Assembly (NCBI RefSeq): GCF_002086815.1
Contig: NZ_MVID01000022.1
Location: 1 to 64,000, forward strand
DNA: 64,000 bases
Origin: Mycolicibacterium parafortuitum
Lineage (GTDB): Bacteria; Actinomycetota; Actinomycetes; Mycobacteriales; Mycobacteriaceae
Direction: 5' to 3'
Under the pieces are notes generated by a model. The model was not told the DNA's origin, searched no databases, and saw only the letters and a program-made list of their open reading frames with translations. Made by a program: the position numbers and the translations under genes. Position 1 is the first letter of the stretch, and each line of letters opens with the position of its first letter. Positions 27,425 through 36,087 of this stretch are shown one piece after another.

Positions 27425-29443
27425 CTATCGCGCCGCTGCGGTGTCTTCGGCGCCGCGGAGCCTGCGCAGCGCGGCGCGCACCCTGGTGCTGTCGGTGGTC
27501 GCCCAGAACGGTGGCAGCGATGCGCGCAGGTACCCGCTGTAGCGTGCGGTGGCCATCCGGGAGTCGAGCACCGCGACGACGCCGCGGTCCTCGACGCGGC
27601 GCAGCAGCCGGCCGGCGCCCTGAGCCAGCAGCAGTGCGGCGTGGCTGGCCGCCACAGCCATGAACCCGTTGCCGCCACGTGCGGCGATCCGGCGCTGGCG
27701 GGCGGTCAACAGTGGGTCGTCGGGGCGCGGGAACGGGATGCGGTCGATCAGGACCAGGGACAGCGACGGGCCGGGCACGTCGACGCCCTGCCACAGCGAC
27801 AACGTGCCGAACAGCGAGGTCTGCTCGTCCTCGGCGAACTGGGCGACCAGCGCCGAGGTGGTGTCGTCGCCCTGACACAGCACAGGGGTGTCGAGACGCT
27901 CCCTCATGACCTCCGCGGCCGCCTTGGCCGCCCGCATCGACGAGAACAGCCCCAGCGTGCGGCCGTCGGCCGCTTCGATCAACGCGGTGATCTCGTCGAG
28001 CTGCTCGGCGGACCCGGTGCCGTCGCGCCCCGGCGGCGGCAGATGCGCGGCGACGTACAGGATCCCGGCCTTGGCATGATCGAACGGAGAACCGACGTCG
28101 AGGCCGCGCCACCGCGGGGCCTTGGGCTCCTGACCGTCGGAGGCGTCGGCCCCGCCGGACAGGCCCCATGCGGCGGCCATCGCGTCGAAACTGCCACCGA
28201 TGGTCAGGGTGGCCGACGTCAGCACCGCGGTGGCATGTCCGAACAGCCGGGTCCGCAGCAGGCCCGACACCGACAGCGGTGCGACCCGCAGAATCGTGCG
28301 CCCGCCCGACCGTCCGTCCTCGTACTGCTCGAGCCACACCACGTCGGTCCGGTCGGGAATCGCGGGAACGAATGAGTCCAGGATCCTTGCCGCGGTGTCG
28401 GCGACATCCGACAACGCGGTGGCGGCCTCGCTGCGTGCGGTCGCCGTCTTCGGGTCGTTGCGTGAGGTGTCGACCGCGGATCGTGCGGCGTGGGCCGAAT
28501 CGCGAAGCACCGTCAGGTAATTGGCGAGTTCCTCATCGAGTACGTCGATGCGGCCGGGACGCGCGTCGAACAGCGCCGAGGTGAACGTCGCGATCGCCGC
28601 CTCCAGCCGCTGGGCCAACTCGGGCGGCACGACGCGGGCGGCGCGGCGGTGCGCGACGCCCAGCGCGGTGGGCGACAGTTCCCCGGTGGCCACGCTGGTG
28701 ACGCGGTCGACGAGTTCGTGGGCCTCGTCGACGACCAGCAGGTCGTGTTCGGGCAGCACGTTGAGGTCGCCGATCGCGTCGATCGCGAGCAGCGCGTGGT
28801 TGGTCACGACGACGTCGGCCTGTCCGGCGCGTTCGCGGGCCCGCTCCGAGAAGCAGTCGGTGCCGAACGGGCAGCGCGACACCCCGATGCACTCCCTGGA
28901 CGAGACGCTGACCTGCGCCCAGGATCTATCGGGCACACCGGGTTTGAGTTCGTCGCGGTCACCGGTGTCGGTGGTGTCCGACCACTGCGTCAGCCGTTGC
29001 ACATCGCGCCCCATCGCGCTGGCCGCGACGGGGGAGAACAACTCCTCCTGCGGAACGTCGTCGGGTTCGGTGGCTGCGGAACCGTTGTGGATCTTGTTCA
29101 GGCACAGGTAGTTTCCGCGCCCTTTGAGCAGCGCGAAGGCGGGTCGCCGGGGGAGTGTCCCGGCCAGCGCGTCGGCCAGCCGGGGCAGGTCTCGGTCGAC
29201 CAGCTGTCGCTGCAGCGCGATCGTCGCCGTCGACACGATCACCGGCCGGTTGTCGCTCAGCGACCGCGCGACGGCGGGCACCAGATAGGCCAGCGACTTC
29301 CCGGTACCCGTGCCTGCCTGGACGGCGAGGTGCTCGCCGGTGGTGAACGCGCGCGCGACGGCCTCGGCCATCTGGATCTGACCGTCGCGGGTCGCGCCGC
29401 CCAGCGCCGCGACCACGGTGGCCAGCAGATCGGTCACCTCCAC
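27425..29443 (-). CDS. dinG: ATP-dependent DNA helicase, DinG/XPD family
   Basis: A 672-residue superfamily 2 helicase. Walker A is QAGTGTGKS, motif II VVDEAHEL, and the Fe-S cluster cysteines are in GNYLCLN and ECIGVSRCPFGTDC, as in DinG/XPD proteins that unwind 5'-3' and resolve D-loops, R-loops or G-quadruplexes. The C-terminal motor has LFSSMRAAK and GAGRLLRRVEDRG (motif VI). GTG 29443 starts 3 nt after the pncB stop; GTG 29437 is an alternative. Same order as Rv1329c-Rv1330c. Confidence 0.93.
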   Translation of the reverse strand: MEVTDLLATVVAALGGATRDGQIQMAEAVARAFTTGEHLAVQAGTGTGKSLAYLVPAVARSLSDNRPVIVSTATIALQRQLVDRDLPRLADALAGTLPRRPAFALLKGRGNYLCLNKIHNGSAATEPDDVPQEELFSPVAASAMGRDVQRLTQWSDTTDTGDRDELKPGVPDRSWAQVSVSSRECIGVSRCPFGTDCFSERARERAGQADVVVTNHALLAIDAIGDLNVLPEHDLLVVDEAHELVDRVTSVATGELSPTALGVAHRRAARVVPPELAQRLEAAIATFTSALFDARPGRIDVLDEELANYLTVLRDSAHAARSAVDTSRNDPKTATARSEAATALSDVADTAARILDSFVPAIPDRTDVVWLEQYEDGRSGGRTILRVAPLSVSGLLRTRLFGHATAVLTSATLTIGGSFDAMAAAWGLSGGADASDGQEPKAPRWRGLDVGSPFDHAKAGILYVAAHLPPPGRDGTGSAEQLDEITALIEAADGRTLGLFSSMRAAKAAAEVMRERLDTPVLCQGDDTTSALVAQFAEDEQTSLFGTLSLWQGVDVPGPSLSLVLIDRIPFPRPDDPLLTARQRRIAARGGNGFMAVAASHAALLLAQGAGRLLRRVEDRGVVAVLDSRMATARYSGYLRASLPPFWATTDSTRVRAALRRLRGAEDTAAAR

Positions 29444-29446
29444 CGC

Positions 29447-30814
29447 TCAGCTCCGGCCGGGGGTGGGGGCGATGATCCGGGTCCGGATCGCGGCGTCGCC
29501 TCGGGACAGCTTCAGCCCGTCCCAGGGCAGGCTGAGGAGCCCGTCGCGGACGCGGGCGCGGGCGCTGTGCAGACCGAGATCGGCGACCGGCTTCCCGTCC
29601 CGCACGAGCGGGACGGTCAGTGGACGTGCGGCCAGATCGGCGGGAACGTCCGGAGCGGGGCGGTCGGCCGGGTGCACCACTTCCTCGACGATGGTGCCCG
29701 AAGCCTTCGCCCATCGGACGGCCCGTTTGCGGCCGCCGTGGGATTCCTTGTGGCTGCTGCGTTTCTCGACCGGGATGCCGTCGACCTCGACGAGCTTGTA
29801 GACCATGCCGGCCGTCGGAGCGCCCGATCCGGTGACCACCGAGGTCCCGACGCCGTAGAGGTCGACCGGTTCGGCGCGCAGCGCCGCGATCGCGAACTCG
29901 TCGAGATCGCCGGACACCACGATCTTGGTGCCGGTGGCGCCCAGTGCGTCCAGCTGTTCGCGGACCTGGCGGGCCAGCACGCCGAGGTCGCCGGAGTCGA
30001 TCCGGACCGCCCCGAGCCGGGGGCCGGCCACCTCGACCGCGTTGGCGACACCGGCGGTGATGTCGTAGGTGTCGACGAGCAGTGTGGTGTCCGCGCCGAG
30101 AGCGTCGACCTGCGCGCCGAACGCCGCTTTCTCCCAATCCGACGGTGTGGTGCCTGCCCCGGCGGTGTGCAGCAGCGTGAACGCGTGCGCGCTGGTGCCC
30201 AGCGCCGGTACGCCGTGACGGCGTTCGGCCTCCAGGTTCGACGACCCGGCGAACCCGGCGAGATAGGCGGCCCGGGCGGCGGCGACCGCGGCCTGCTCGT
30301 GGGCGCGCCGCGACCCCATCTCGATCAGCGGGCGGCCTGCGGCGACGCTGACCATCCGCGCGGCCGCGGAGGCGACCGCGGCGTCGTAGTTGAAGATCGA
30401 CAGCACCATCGTCTCCAGCACCACGCATTCGGCGAACGTCCCGTGCACCGACAGCACCGGGGAACCCGGGAAATACAGTTCACCCTCGGGATAGCCGTCG
30501 ATGTCGCCGGCGAACCGGTAGCCGGCGAGGTACTCCAGGGTGGCCGGTTCGAGGAAGCTGTCCAGCATGCCGAGCTCGGCGTCGTCGAATCTGAACGCCT
30601 GCAACGCTTCCACGAAGCGCCCTGTGCCCGCGGTGATCCCGTAGCGCCTGCCGTCGGGAAGCCGGCGGGCGAAGACCTCGAACGAACACCGCCGGTGCGC
30701 GGTGCCGTCCCGCAGCGCGGCGGCGAGCATGGTGAGCTCGTACTTGTCGGTCAGCAACGCCGTCGACGCCGCGCGCTCCTGCCGCGGCGGTTTGCCCGGA
30801 GGCGAGGTGGTCAC
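29447..30814 (-). CDS. pncB1: Nicotinate phosphoribosyltransferase
   Basis: A 455-residue enzyme that makes nicotinate mononucleotide from nicotinic acid and PRPP in NAD salvage. Seen: LLTDKYELTMLAAAL near the N-terminus, MGSRRAHE substrate segment, LLVDTYDI and VRIDSGDLGVLA of the phosphoribosyl-binding face. Start GTG 30814 has a -10 box 6 nt upstream; the longer in-frame extension crosses the clpS promoter and is rejected. Cotranscribed with dinG, divergent from clpS. Confidence 0.94.
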   Translation of the reverse strand: MTTSPPGKPPRQERAASTALLTDKYELTMLAAALRDGTAHRRCSFEVFARRLPDGRRYGITAGTGRFVEALQAFRFDDAELGMLDSFLEPATLEYLAGYRFAGDIDGYPEGELYFPGSPVLSVHGTFAECVVLETMVLSIFNYDAAVASAAARMVSVAAGRPLIEMGSRRAHEQAAVAAARAAYLAGFAGSSNLEAERRHGVPALGTSAHAFTLLHTAGAGTTPSDWEKAAFGAQVDALGADTTLLVDTYDITAGVANAVEVAGPRLGAVRIDSGDLGVLARQVREQLDALGATGTKIVVSGDLDEFAIAALRAEPVDLYGVGTSVVTGSGAPTAGMVYKLVEVDGIPVEKRSSHKESHGGRKRAVRWAKASGTIVEEVVHPADRPAPDVPADLAARPLTVPLVRDGKPVADLGLHSARARVRDGLLSLPWDGLKLSRGDAAIRTRIIAPTPGRS

Positions 30815-30820
30815 GACCCA

Positions 30821-30826
30821 ACCGTA
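30821..30826 (-). promoter_or_regulatory. -10 element of leaderless pncB1 promoter
   Basis: On the minus strand TACGGT ends 6 nt before GTG 30814. Confidence 0.55.
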
Positions 30827-30866
30827 TCGGGTTCGGAGCACCTTCAGAGCGGCACTACGCTCCCGG

Positions 30867-30872
30867 TATCCT
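30867..30872 (+). promoter_or_regulatory. -10 element of leaderless clpS promoter
   Basis: TATCCT ends 6 nt before ATG 30879; no Shine-Dalgarno sequence. Together with the pncB1 box, 41 bp away, it makes a compact divergent leaderless promoter pair. It may drive the whole operon to murI. Confidence 0.6.
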
Positions 30873-30878
30873 GGCCGC

Positions 30879-31181
30879 ATGGTGACGCCGGCGAAGGCCC
30901 AACCGGGTACTCGCGAAGACCGTGATGTCGATGAGGACGCCGCCAGCGACGCGCCATGGGTGACCATCGTCTGGGATGACCCGGTCAACCTGATGACCTA
31001 CGTGACCTACGTGCTGCAGAAGCTCTTCGGTTACTCCGAACCGCACGCGACGAAATTGATGTTGCAGGTGCACAACGAGGGCAAGGCGGTGGTCTCGGCG
31101 GGCAGCCGGGAATCCATGGAAAGAGATGTATCCAGGCTCCACGCCGCAGGGCTGTGGGCGACGCTGCAACAGGACCGTTGA
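30879..31181 (+). CDS. clpS: ATP-dependent Clp protease adaptor ClpS
   Basis: A 100-residue N-end-rule adaptor that hands substrates to ClpC1/ClpP. The core WVTIVWDDPVNLMTYVTYVL, then VHNEGKAVV and the C-terminal helix match the family; the flexible N-terminal 25 residues that engage the Clp ATPase are present. ATG 30879 is supported by the -10 box; earlier in-frame starts overlap pncB1. Confidence 0.94.
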   Translation: MVTPAKAQPGTREDRDVDEDAASDAPWVTIVWDDPVNLMTYVTYVLQKLFGYSEPHATKLMLQVHNEGKAVVSAGSRESMERDVSRLHAAGLWATLQQDR

Positions 31182-31188
31182 AGACGCT

Positions 31189-31773
31189 GTGCGTAAATGG
31201 AAGCGGGTGGATGGCCCCGGCGGGCCCCGGTTTCGGTCGGCGCTGGCCCCTCACGAGGCCGAGCTGCTGAGCAGCCTGGTCACCTCGATACTCGGGATGC
31301 TCGACGATCGAGAGGCGTCCGCACCCCTCGACGAACTCGCCGAGATCACCGGTATGCGGACCGGCAATTCTGTTCCACCGCAAGACGATACGATGAAGCG
31401 TCTGCTTCCGGACTTCTACCGGCCCGCGACCCAGCACCCGGCCGGTTCGGCTGCCGCCGAAAGCTTGAACAGCGCGCTGCGCAGCCTCCACGAGCCCGAG
31501 ATCCTCGACGCGAAACGGGAAGCGGCGCAACGTGTGCTGGACACCGTTCCGGCCGGGGGCGGACGGTTCGAGCTTTCCGAGGACGAGGCCCAGGCCTGGG
31601 TGGCGGCGGTCAACGACGTCCGGCTGGCGTTGGGCACGATGCTGCAGATCGGGCCGGACGGTCCCGACCGGCTGCCGAGCGAGCATCCGCTGGCCGGCCA
31701 CCTGGACGTCTACCAGTGGTTGACGGTGCTGCAGGAGTACCTGGTGGTGTCCCTGATGGGGACACAGCGATGA
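31189..31773 (+). CDS. DUF2017 family protein
   Basis: A 194-residue, mainly helical soluble protein of unknown function (DUF2017), always next to clpS in actinobacteria as far as I know (Rv1332). GTG 31189 (VRKWKRVDG) is taken as start, 7 nt after the clpS stop; a longer frame begins inside clpS at 31126. No catalytic motif is seen. Its link to ClpS suggests a role in regulated proteolysis. It is followed by ATGA overlap with the next gene. Confidence 0.82.
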   Translation: MRKWKRVDGPGGPRFRSALAPHEAELLSSLVTSILGMLDDREASAPLDELAEITGMRTGNSVPPQDDTMKRLLPDFYRPATQHPAGSAAAESLNSALRSLHEPEILDAKREAAQRVLDTVPAGGGRFELSEDEAQAWVAAVNDVRLALGTMLQIGPDGPDRLPSEHPLAGHLDVYQWLTVLQEYLVVSLMGTQR

Positions 31774-32804
31774 GCGGATCGATCACCGATGTGGGTGGCA
31801 TCCGCGTCGGCCACCATCACGCGATCGACGGCGACGCGACGCTCGGCTCGGGCTGGGCGACCGGGACCACCGTCGTCCTGACACCGCCGGGCACCGTCGG
31901 CGCGGTCGACGGCCGCGGCGGTGCACCCGGTACCCGCGAGACCGACCTGCTGGATCCGGCGAACTCCGTGCGGCATGTCGACGGTGTCGTGCTCACCGGC
32001 GGCAGCGCCTTCGGGCTGGCGTCCGCCGACGGCGTGATGGCGTTCCTCGAAGAACAGGGCCGCGGCGTCGCGATCGAGGGTGGCATCGACGGTGGCGTGG
32101 TGCCGATCGTGCCTGCCGCGGTCATCTTCGATCTGCCGGTCGGCGGCTGGCAGTGCCGCCCGGACGCTGGCTACGGCTACCGCGCCGCGGAGGCGGCGGG
32201 CACCGATGTCGGCATCGGCACCGTCGGCGCCGGGGTGGGGGCGCGCGCCGGCGTGCTCAAAGGCGGTGTCGGCACGGCCTCGGTGACGCTGGACTCCGGG
32301 GTCACCGTCGGGGCGCTGGTGGTCGTCAACTCCGCGGGCGACGTCATCGACCCGGAGACGGGGCTGCCGTGGCTGGCGTCGCACGTCGAGGAGTTCGGGC
32401 TGGTGGCGCCGCCCGCGGACGAGCGCAGCGCGTACGCCGACCGGCACCGCGAGCTCAGCCCGCTGAACACCACCATCGCGGTGGTCGCCACCGACGCCGC
32501 ACTCAGCAAGGCCGCCTGCCGGCGGGTGGCCGTCGCCGCCCAGGACGGTCTGGCCCGCACCATCAATCCGTGCCACACGCCGCTGGACGGCGACACGGTG
32601 TTCGCGCTGGCCACCGGAGCCGTCGAGGTGAACCCGGACCCGACCACGCCGGCGTCGATGACCCCTGAACTGGCGCTGATGACCGCTGTCGGCGCGGCCG
32701 CGGCGGAGGTGTTGGCACGCGCGGTACTGGTCGGAGTGCTGGCCGCCGAGAGTGTCGCCGGAATACCGACATACCGTGAACTGTTGCCCGGAGCGTTTGA
32801 GTGA
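31770..32804 (+). CDS. P1/S58 family peptidase (DmpA-like, Ntn-type hydrolase)
   Basis: A 344-residue member of the DmpA/L-aminopeptidase-D-esterase family. These proteins cleave themselves to expose an N-terminal nucleophile; LSPLNTTIAVVATD contains the likely cleavage point with Thr as nucleophile (this branch has Thr rather than Ser). The glycine-rich GGVGTASVTL and GGSAFGLASADGV segments match the fold. Corresponds to Rv1333. Starts by ATGA overlap with DUF2017; the natural substrate is unknown. Confidence 0.88.
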   Translation: MSGSITDVGGIRVGHHHAIDGDATLGSGWATGTTVVLTPPGTVGAVDGRGGAPGTRETDLLDPANSVRHVDGVVLTGGSAFGLASADGVMAFLEEQGRGVAIEGGIDGGVVPIVPAAVIFDLPVGGWQCRPDAGYGYRAAEAAGTDVGIGTVGAGVGARAGVLKGGVGTASVTLDSGVTVGALVVVNSAGDVIDPETGLPWLASHVEEFGLVAPPADERSAYADRHRELSPLNTTIAVVATDAALSKAACRRVAVAAQDGLARTINPCHTPLDGDTVFALATGAVEVNPDPTTPASMTPELALMTAVGAAAAEVLARAVLVGVLAAESVAGIPTYRELLPGAFE

Positions 32805-32829
32805 ACCGCCGGGAGATGGGAGCCGGACC

Positions 32830-33243
32830 TTGCTGACGATTCGTGCCGACCTGGTCGAGGCCATGGTCGAGCATGCCCGCGCCGACCACCCCGACGAGGC
32901 CTGCGGCATCATCGCCGGGCCCGAGGGGTCCGACCGGCCGGAGCGGTTCATCCCGATGGTGAACGCCGAGCGGTCGCCGACGTTCTACCGCTTCGACTCG
33001 GGTGAGCAGCTCAAGGTGTGGCGGGCGATGGACGACGCCGACGAGGTGCCGGTGGTGATCTACCACTCGCACACCGCGACCGAGGCCTACCCGAGCCGGA
33101 CGGACATCAGTTACGCATCCGAGCCGGACGCCCACTACGTTCTGGTGTCGACGCGTGACCCCGACGAGCACGAGGTGCGCAGCTACCGCATCGTGGACGG
33201 CGTCGTCACCGAAGAGCCCGTCACCATCGTCGAGCAGTACTAG
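32830..33243 (+). CDS. mec: Mec: JAMM metalloprotease releasing cysteine from CysO
   Basis: A 137-residue zinc-dependent isopeptidase-type hydrolase. JAMM ligands are visible: E23 (DEACG) and H79-S-H81 ... PSRTD92. In M. tuberculosis Mec removes the cysteine that CysM adds to CysO thiocarboxylate. TTG 32830 is preferred because homology begins at LTIRADL and GGGAG lies upstream; an ATG at 32752 would add about 26 residues overlapping the peptidase gene. Upstream of cysO and cysM in one operon. Confidence 0.93.
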   Translation: MLTIRADLVEAMVEHARADHPDEACGIIAGPEGSDRPERFIPMVNAERSPTFYRFDSGEQLKVWRAMDDADEVPVVIYHSHTATEAYPSRTDISYASEPDAHYVLVSTRDPDEHEVRSYRIVDGVVTEEPVTIVEQY

Positions 33244-33260
33244 AAGCAAGGAGCCCTGAC

Positions 33261-33557
33261 ATGGCTGTTTCTGTGTCCATCCCGACCATCCTGCGCACCC
33301 ACACCGGCGGCGAGAAGCGTGTCACCGCCTCCGGGGAGACGCTGGCAGCGGTCATCGCCGACCTCGAGGCCAACTACTCGGGGATCTCGGAGCGCCTCAT
33401 CGACTCCGGCAACGCAGGCAAACTGCACCGTTTCGTCAACATCTACGTCAACGACGAGGACGTCCGGTTCTCCGGCGGCCTGGACACCGCGATCGCCGAC
33501 GGCGACTCGGTGACGATCCTGCCTGCCGTGGCCGGGGGCGCTGAGCGGCTCTCGTGA
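33261..33557 (+). CDS. cysO: CysO sulfur carrier protein, with C-terminal extension past Gly-Gly
   Basis: A 98-residue ubiquitin-like sulfur carrier. Its C-terminal Gly-Gly (G92-G93, AVAGG) should be thiocarboxylated and receive O-phosphoserine-derived cysteine from CysM. The M. tuberculosis protein, as I recall it, ends exactly at that Gly-Gly; here five residues AERLS follow, so the carrier would be inactive until trimmed. The stop overlaps the cysM start (GTGA). AAGGAG lies 8 nt upstream of ATG. Confidence 0.93.
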   Translation: MAVSVSIPTILRTHTGGEKRVTASGETLAAVIADLEANYSGISERLIDSGNAGKLHRFVNIYVNDEDVRFSGGLDTAIADGDSVTILPAVAGGAERLS

Positions 33558-34525
33558 CCCGCTACAACTCACTGCTCGAAGCCCTGGGCAACACGCCGCT
33601 CGTCGGATTGCAGAGGCTGTCCCCGCGCTGGGACGACACCGACGACGGGCCGCATGTGCGGCTGTGGGCCAAGCTCGAAGATCGCAACCCGACCGGCTCG
33701 ATCAAGGACCGCCCCGCGCTGCGGATGATCGAGGACGCCGAACGCGACGGTCGCCTCAAGCCCGGCGACACCATCCTGGAGCCGACGAGCGGCAACACCG
33801 GGATCTCGCTGGCGATGGCCGCGTTGCTCAAGGGCTACCAGATGATCTGCGTGATGCCGGAGAACACGTCGATCGAACGCAGGCAGCTCCTCGAGCTCTA
33901 CGGCGCGCGCATCATCTACTCGCCGGCCGAGGGCGGGTCGAACACCGCCGTCGCGCAAGCCAAGGAACTCGCGCAGCAGAACCCGGCGTGGGTGATGCTC
34001 TACCAGTACGGCAACCCGTCGAACGCGGCCGCCCATTACGACGGCACCGGCCCGGAACTGCTCGCCGACCTACCCGAGATCACCCATTTCGTCGGTGGCC
34101 TCGGCACCACCGGGACGCTGATGGGCACCGGACGGTTCCTGCGTGAACACGTGCCCGGAGTGCAGATCGTGGCCGCCGAGCCGCGCTACGGCGAGGGTGT
34201 CTACGCACTGCGCAACATCGACGAGGGCTTCATTCCCGAGCTCTACGACCCCGACGTGCTGACCACCCGGTTCGCGGTCGGCGCCTATGACGCGGTGCGG
34301 CGCACTCGGGAACTGGTGCAGGTCGAGGGCATCTTCGCGGGCATCTCGACCGGGGCGATCCTGCACGCCGCGCTCGGGATGGCCGCCAAGGCGCTCAAGG
34401 CGGGCGAGCGCGCGGACATCGCGTTCACCGTCTGCGACGCCGGCTGGAAGTATCTGTCGACCGGCGCGTACGCCGGTAGCCTGGATGACGCGGAGGACGC
34501 GCTGGAAGGGCAGCTTTGGGCATGA
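33554..34525 (+). CDS. cysM: O-phosphoserine sulfhydrylase/cysteine synthase CysM
   Basis: A 323-residue PLP enzyme that uses O-phospho-L-serine and CysO-thiocarboxylate. The PLP lysine is K51 (TGSIKDRP); the phosphate loop is PTSGNTGIS and GGLGTTGTLMGTG. The long flexible C-terminal tail ending EDALEGQLWA is typical of the CysO-dependent type. GTG start overlaps cysO. Confidence 0.96.
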   Translation: MTRYNSLLEALGNTPLVGLQRLSPRWDDTDDGPHVRLWAKLEDRNPTGSIKDRPALRMIEDAERDGRLKPGDTILEPTSGNTGISLAMAALLKGYQMICVMPENTSIERRQLLELYGARIIYSPAEGGSNTAVAQAKELAQQNPAWVMLYQYGNPSNAAAHYDGTGPELLADLPEITHFVGGLGTTGTLMGTGRFLREHVPGVQIVAAEPRYGEGVYALRNIDEGFIPELYDPDVLTTRFAVGAYDAVRRTRELVQVEGIFAGISTGAILHAALGMAAKALKAGERADIAFTVCDAGWKYLSTGAYAGSLDDAEDALEGQLWA

Positions 34526-35199
34526 CGGGCACCGGTGGTCACTCGGCGCTTCCCGCGCAGCCGGACAAACGGCCCGCGTGGTTGGTTGGTGGCCTCACCG
34601 TCGTGTCGTTCGTCGCTCTGCTCTACGTCATCGAGGCCTACGACTCGGTGACCGGACACCGGCTGGACCACAACGGGATTCGCCCGCTGGAGACCGACGG
34701 CCTCACCGGCATCCTGTTCGCCCCGCTGTTGCACTCCAATTGGGAACACCTGGTGGCCAACACCGGCCCGGCGTTGGTGCTCGGGTTCCTGATGACCCTG
34801 GCCGGGCTGTCCCGGTTCATCTCCGCGACGGCGATCATCTGGATCGTCGGCGGCTTCGGCACCTGGCTGATCGGCAACATCGGTGCGCCGACCTACAACG
34901 GGGTGGTCGTCGAGACGAATCACATCGGGGCCTCCGGGCTGATCTTCGGCTGGCTGACCTTCCTGATCGTGTTCGGGTTCTTCACCCGCAAGGTGTGGGA
35001 GATCGTCGTCGGCATCGTGGTGCTCTTCATCTACGGCAGCATCCTGCTGGGCGTCCTGCCGGGAACGTTCGGCGTCTCCTGGCAGGGCCATCTGTGCGGC
35101 GCCGCCGCCGGTGTGCTGGCCGCCTATCTGCTGTCCGGGCCGGAGCGCAAGGCACGCGCGCTGCGGCGGCCGGTTCGTCCGCCGTCGCTGAACTCATGA
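34522..35199 (+). CDS. Rhomboid family intramembrane serine protease
   Basis: A 225-residue membrane protein with about six hydrophobic helices. The catalytic serine is in NHIGASGLIFG (GxSG) and the histidine in SWQGHLCGAAAG; NWEHLVANT is the loop/helix-2 signature. Corresponds to Rv1337. ATG 34522 overlaps the cysM stop; ATGA overlap with murI at the other end. Confidence 0.9.
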   Translation: MTGTGGHSALPAQPDKRPAWLVGGLTVVSFVALLYVIEAYDSVTGHRLDHNGIRPLETDGLTGILFAPLLHSNWEHLVANTGPALVLGFLMTLAGLSRFISATAIIWIVGGFGTWLIGNIGAPTYNGVVVETNHIGASGLIFGWLTFLIVFGFFTRKVWEIVVGIVVLFIYGSILLGVLPGTFGVSWQGHLCGAAAGVLAAYLLSGPERKARALRRPVRPPSLNS

Positions 35200-36029
35200 C
35201 GCCGGACGCGATGCGCCCGGTCGGGATCTTCGACTCGGGGGTCGGCGGGCTCACGGTGGCCCGCGCGGTGATCGACCAACTGCCCGACGAGGACATCATC
35301 TACGTCGGCGACACCGGCAACGGCCCGTACGGGCCGCTAACCATCCCCGAGATCCGTGCGCACGCGCTGGCCATCGGGGACGACCTCGCCGAGCGCGGCG
35401 TCAAGGCGCTTGTCATCGCGTGTAACTCGGCGTCGTCGGCGTGCCTGCGGGACGCCCGGGAACGCTACGCGCCGATCCCGGTGGTCGAGGTGATCCTGCC
35501 CGCGGTGCGCCGCGCCGTCGCGACCACCCGCAACGGCCGCATCGGCGTGATCGGCACCGCGGCGACCATCGCGTCGGGCGCCTACCAGGACGCGTTCGCC
35601 GCCGCGCGTGACATCGAGCTGTTCGGGGTGGCGTGCCCGCGCTTCGTCGACTTCGTCGAACGCGGGGTCACCAGCGGGCGTCAGGTTCTCGGGCTGGCCG
35701 AGGGCTATCTGGAGCCGCTGCAGCGTGCAGGGGTGGACACCCTGGTGCTGGGCTGCACGCATTACCCGATGCTCTCGGGGCTGATCCAGCTCGCGATGGG
35801 CGATCACGTGACGTTGGTGTCCAGCGCCGAGGAGACGGCCAAGGATCTGCTGCGGGTGCTCACCGAGCGCGACCTGCTGGCGCCGCACCGCGATGCCGGG
35901 GCGCCGGCGCAGCGGGTGTTCGAGGCGACCGGTGATCCGGACGCGTTCACGGCGTTGGCCGCGCGGTTCCTGGGACCCTCACTGGACGGGGTGCGCCCGG
36001 TGCAGCGTCACGCGGGTAGCCGGACATGA
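35196..36029 (+). CDS. murI: Glutamate racemase
   Basis: A 277-residue cofactor-independent racemase that makes D-glutamate for peptidoglycan. The two catalytic cysteines are in VIACNSAS (C76) and VLGCTHYP; IFDSGVGGLTV and YVGDTGNGPYG are substrate loops. An alternative start is ATG 35211 (MRPVGIF). Last gene of the clpS-murI run. Confidence 0.95.
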   Translation: MTPDAMRPVGIFDSGVGGLTVARAVIDQLPDEDIIYVGDTGNGPYGPLTIPEIRAHALAIGDDLAERGVKALVIACNSASSACLRDARERYAPIPVVEVILPAVRRAVATTRNGRIGVIGTAATIASGAYQDAFAAARDIELFGVACPRFVDFVERGVTSGRQVLGLAEGYLEPLQRAGVDTLVLGCTHYPMLSGLIQLAMGDHVTLVSSAEETAKDLLRVLTERDLLAPHRDAGAPAQRVFEATGDPDAFTALAARFLGPSLDGVRPVQRHAGSRT

Positions 36030-36087
36030 TGTTCCTCGCCGAAAGCGGCGATGTTTTCGCCAAGCCGCTGGTGGGCATGGCAAGCTA

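Noticed and set aside
25863..28337. Long extension of the lipoprotein peptidase into dinG
   Set aside because: The extension is low-complexity Arg/Pro/Gly sequence antisense-frame to dinG; a clear lipoprotein signal starts at 27326.
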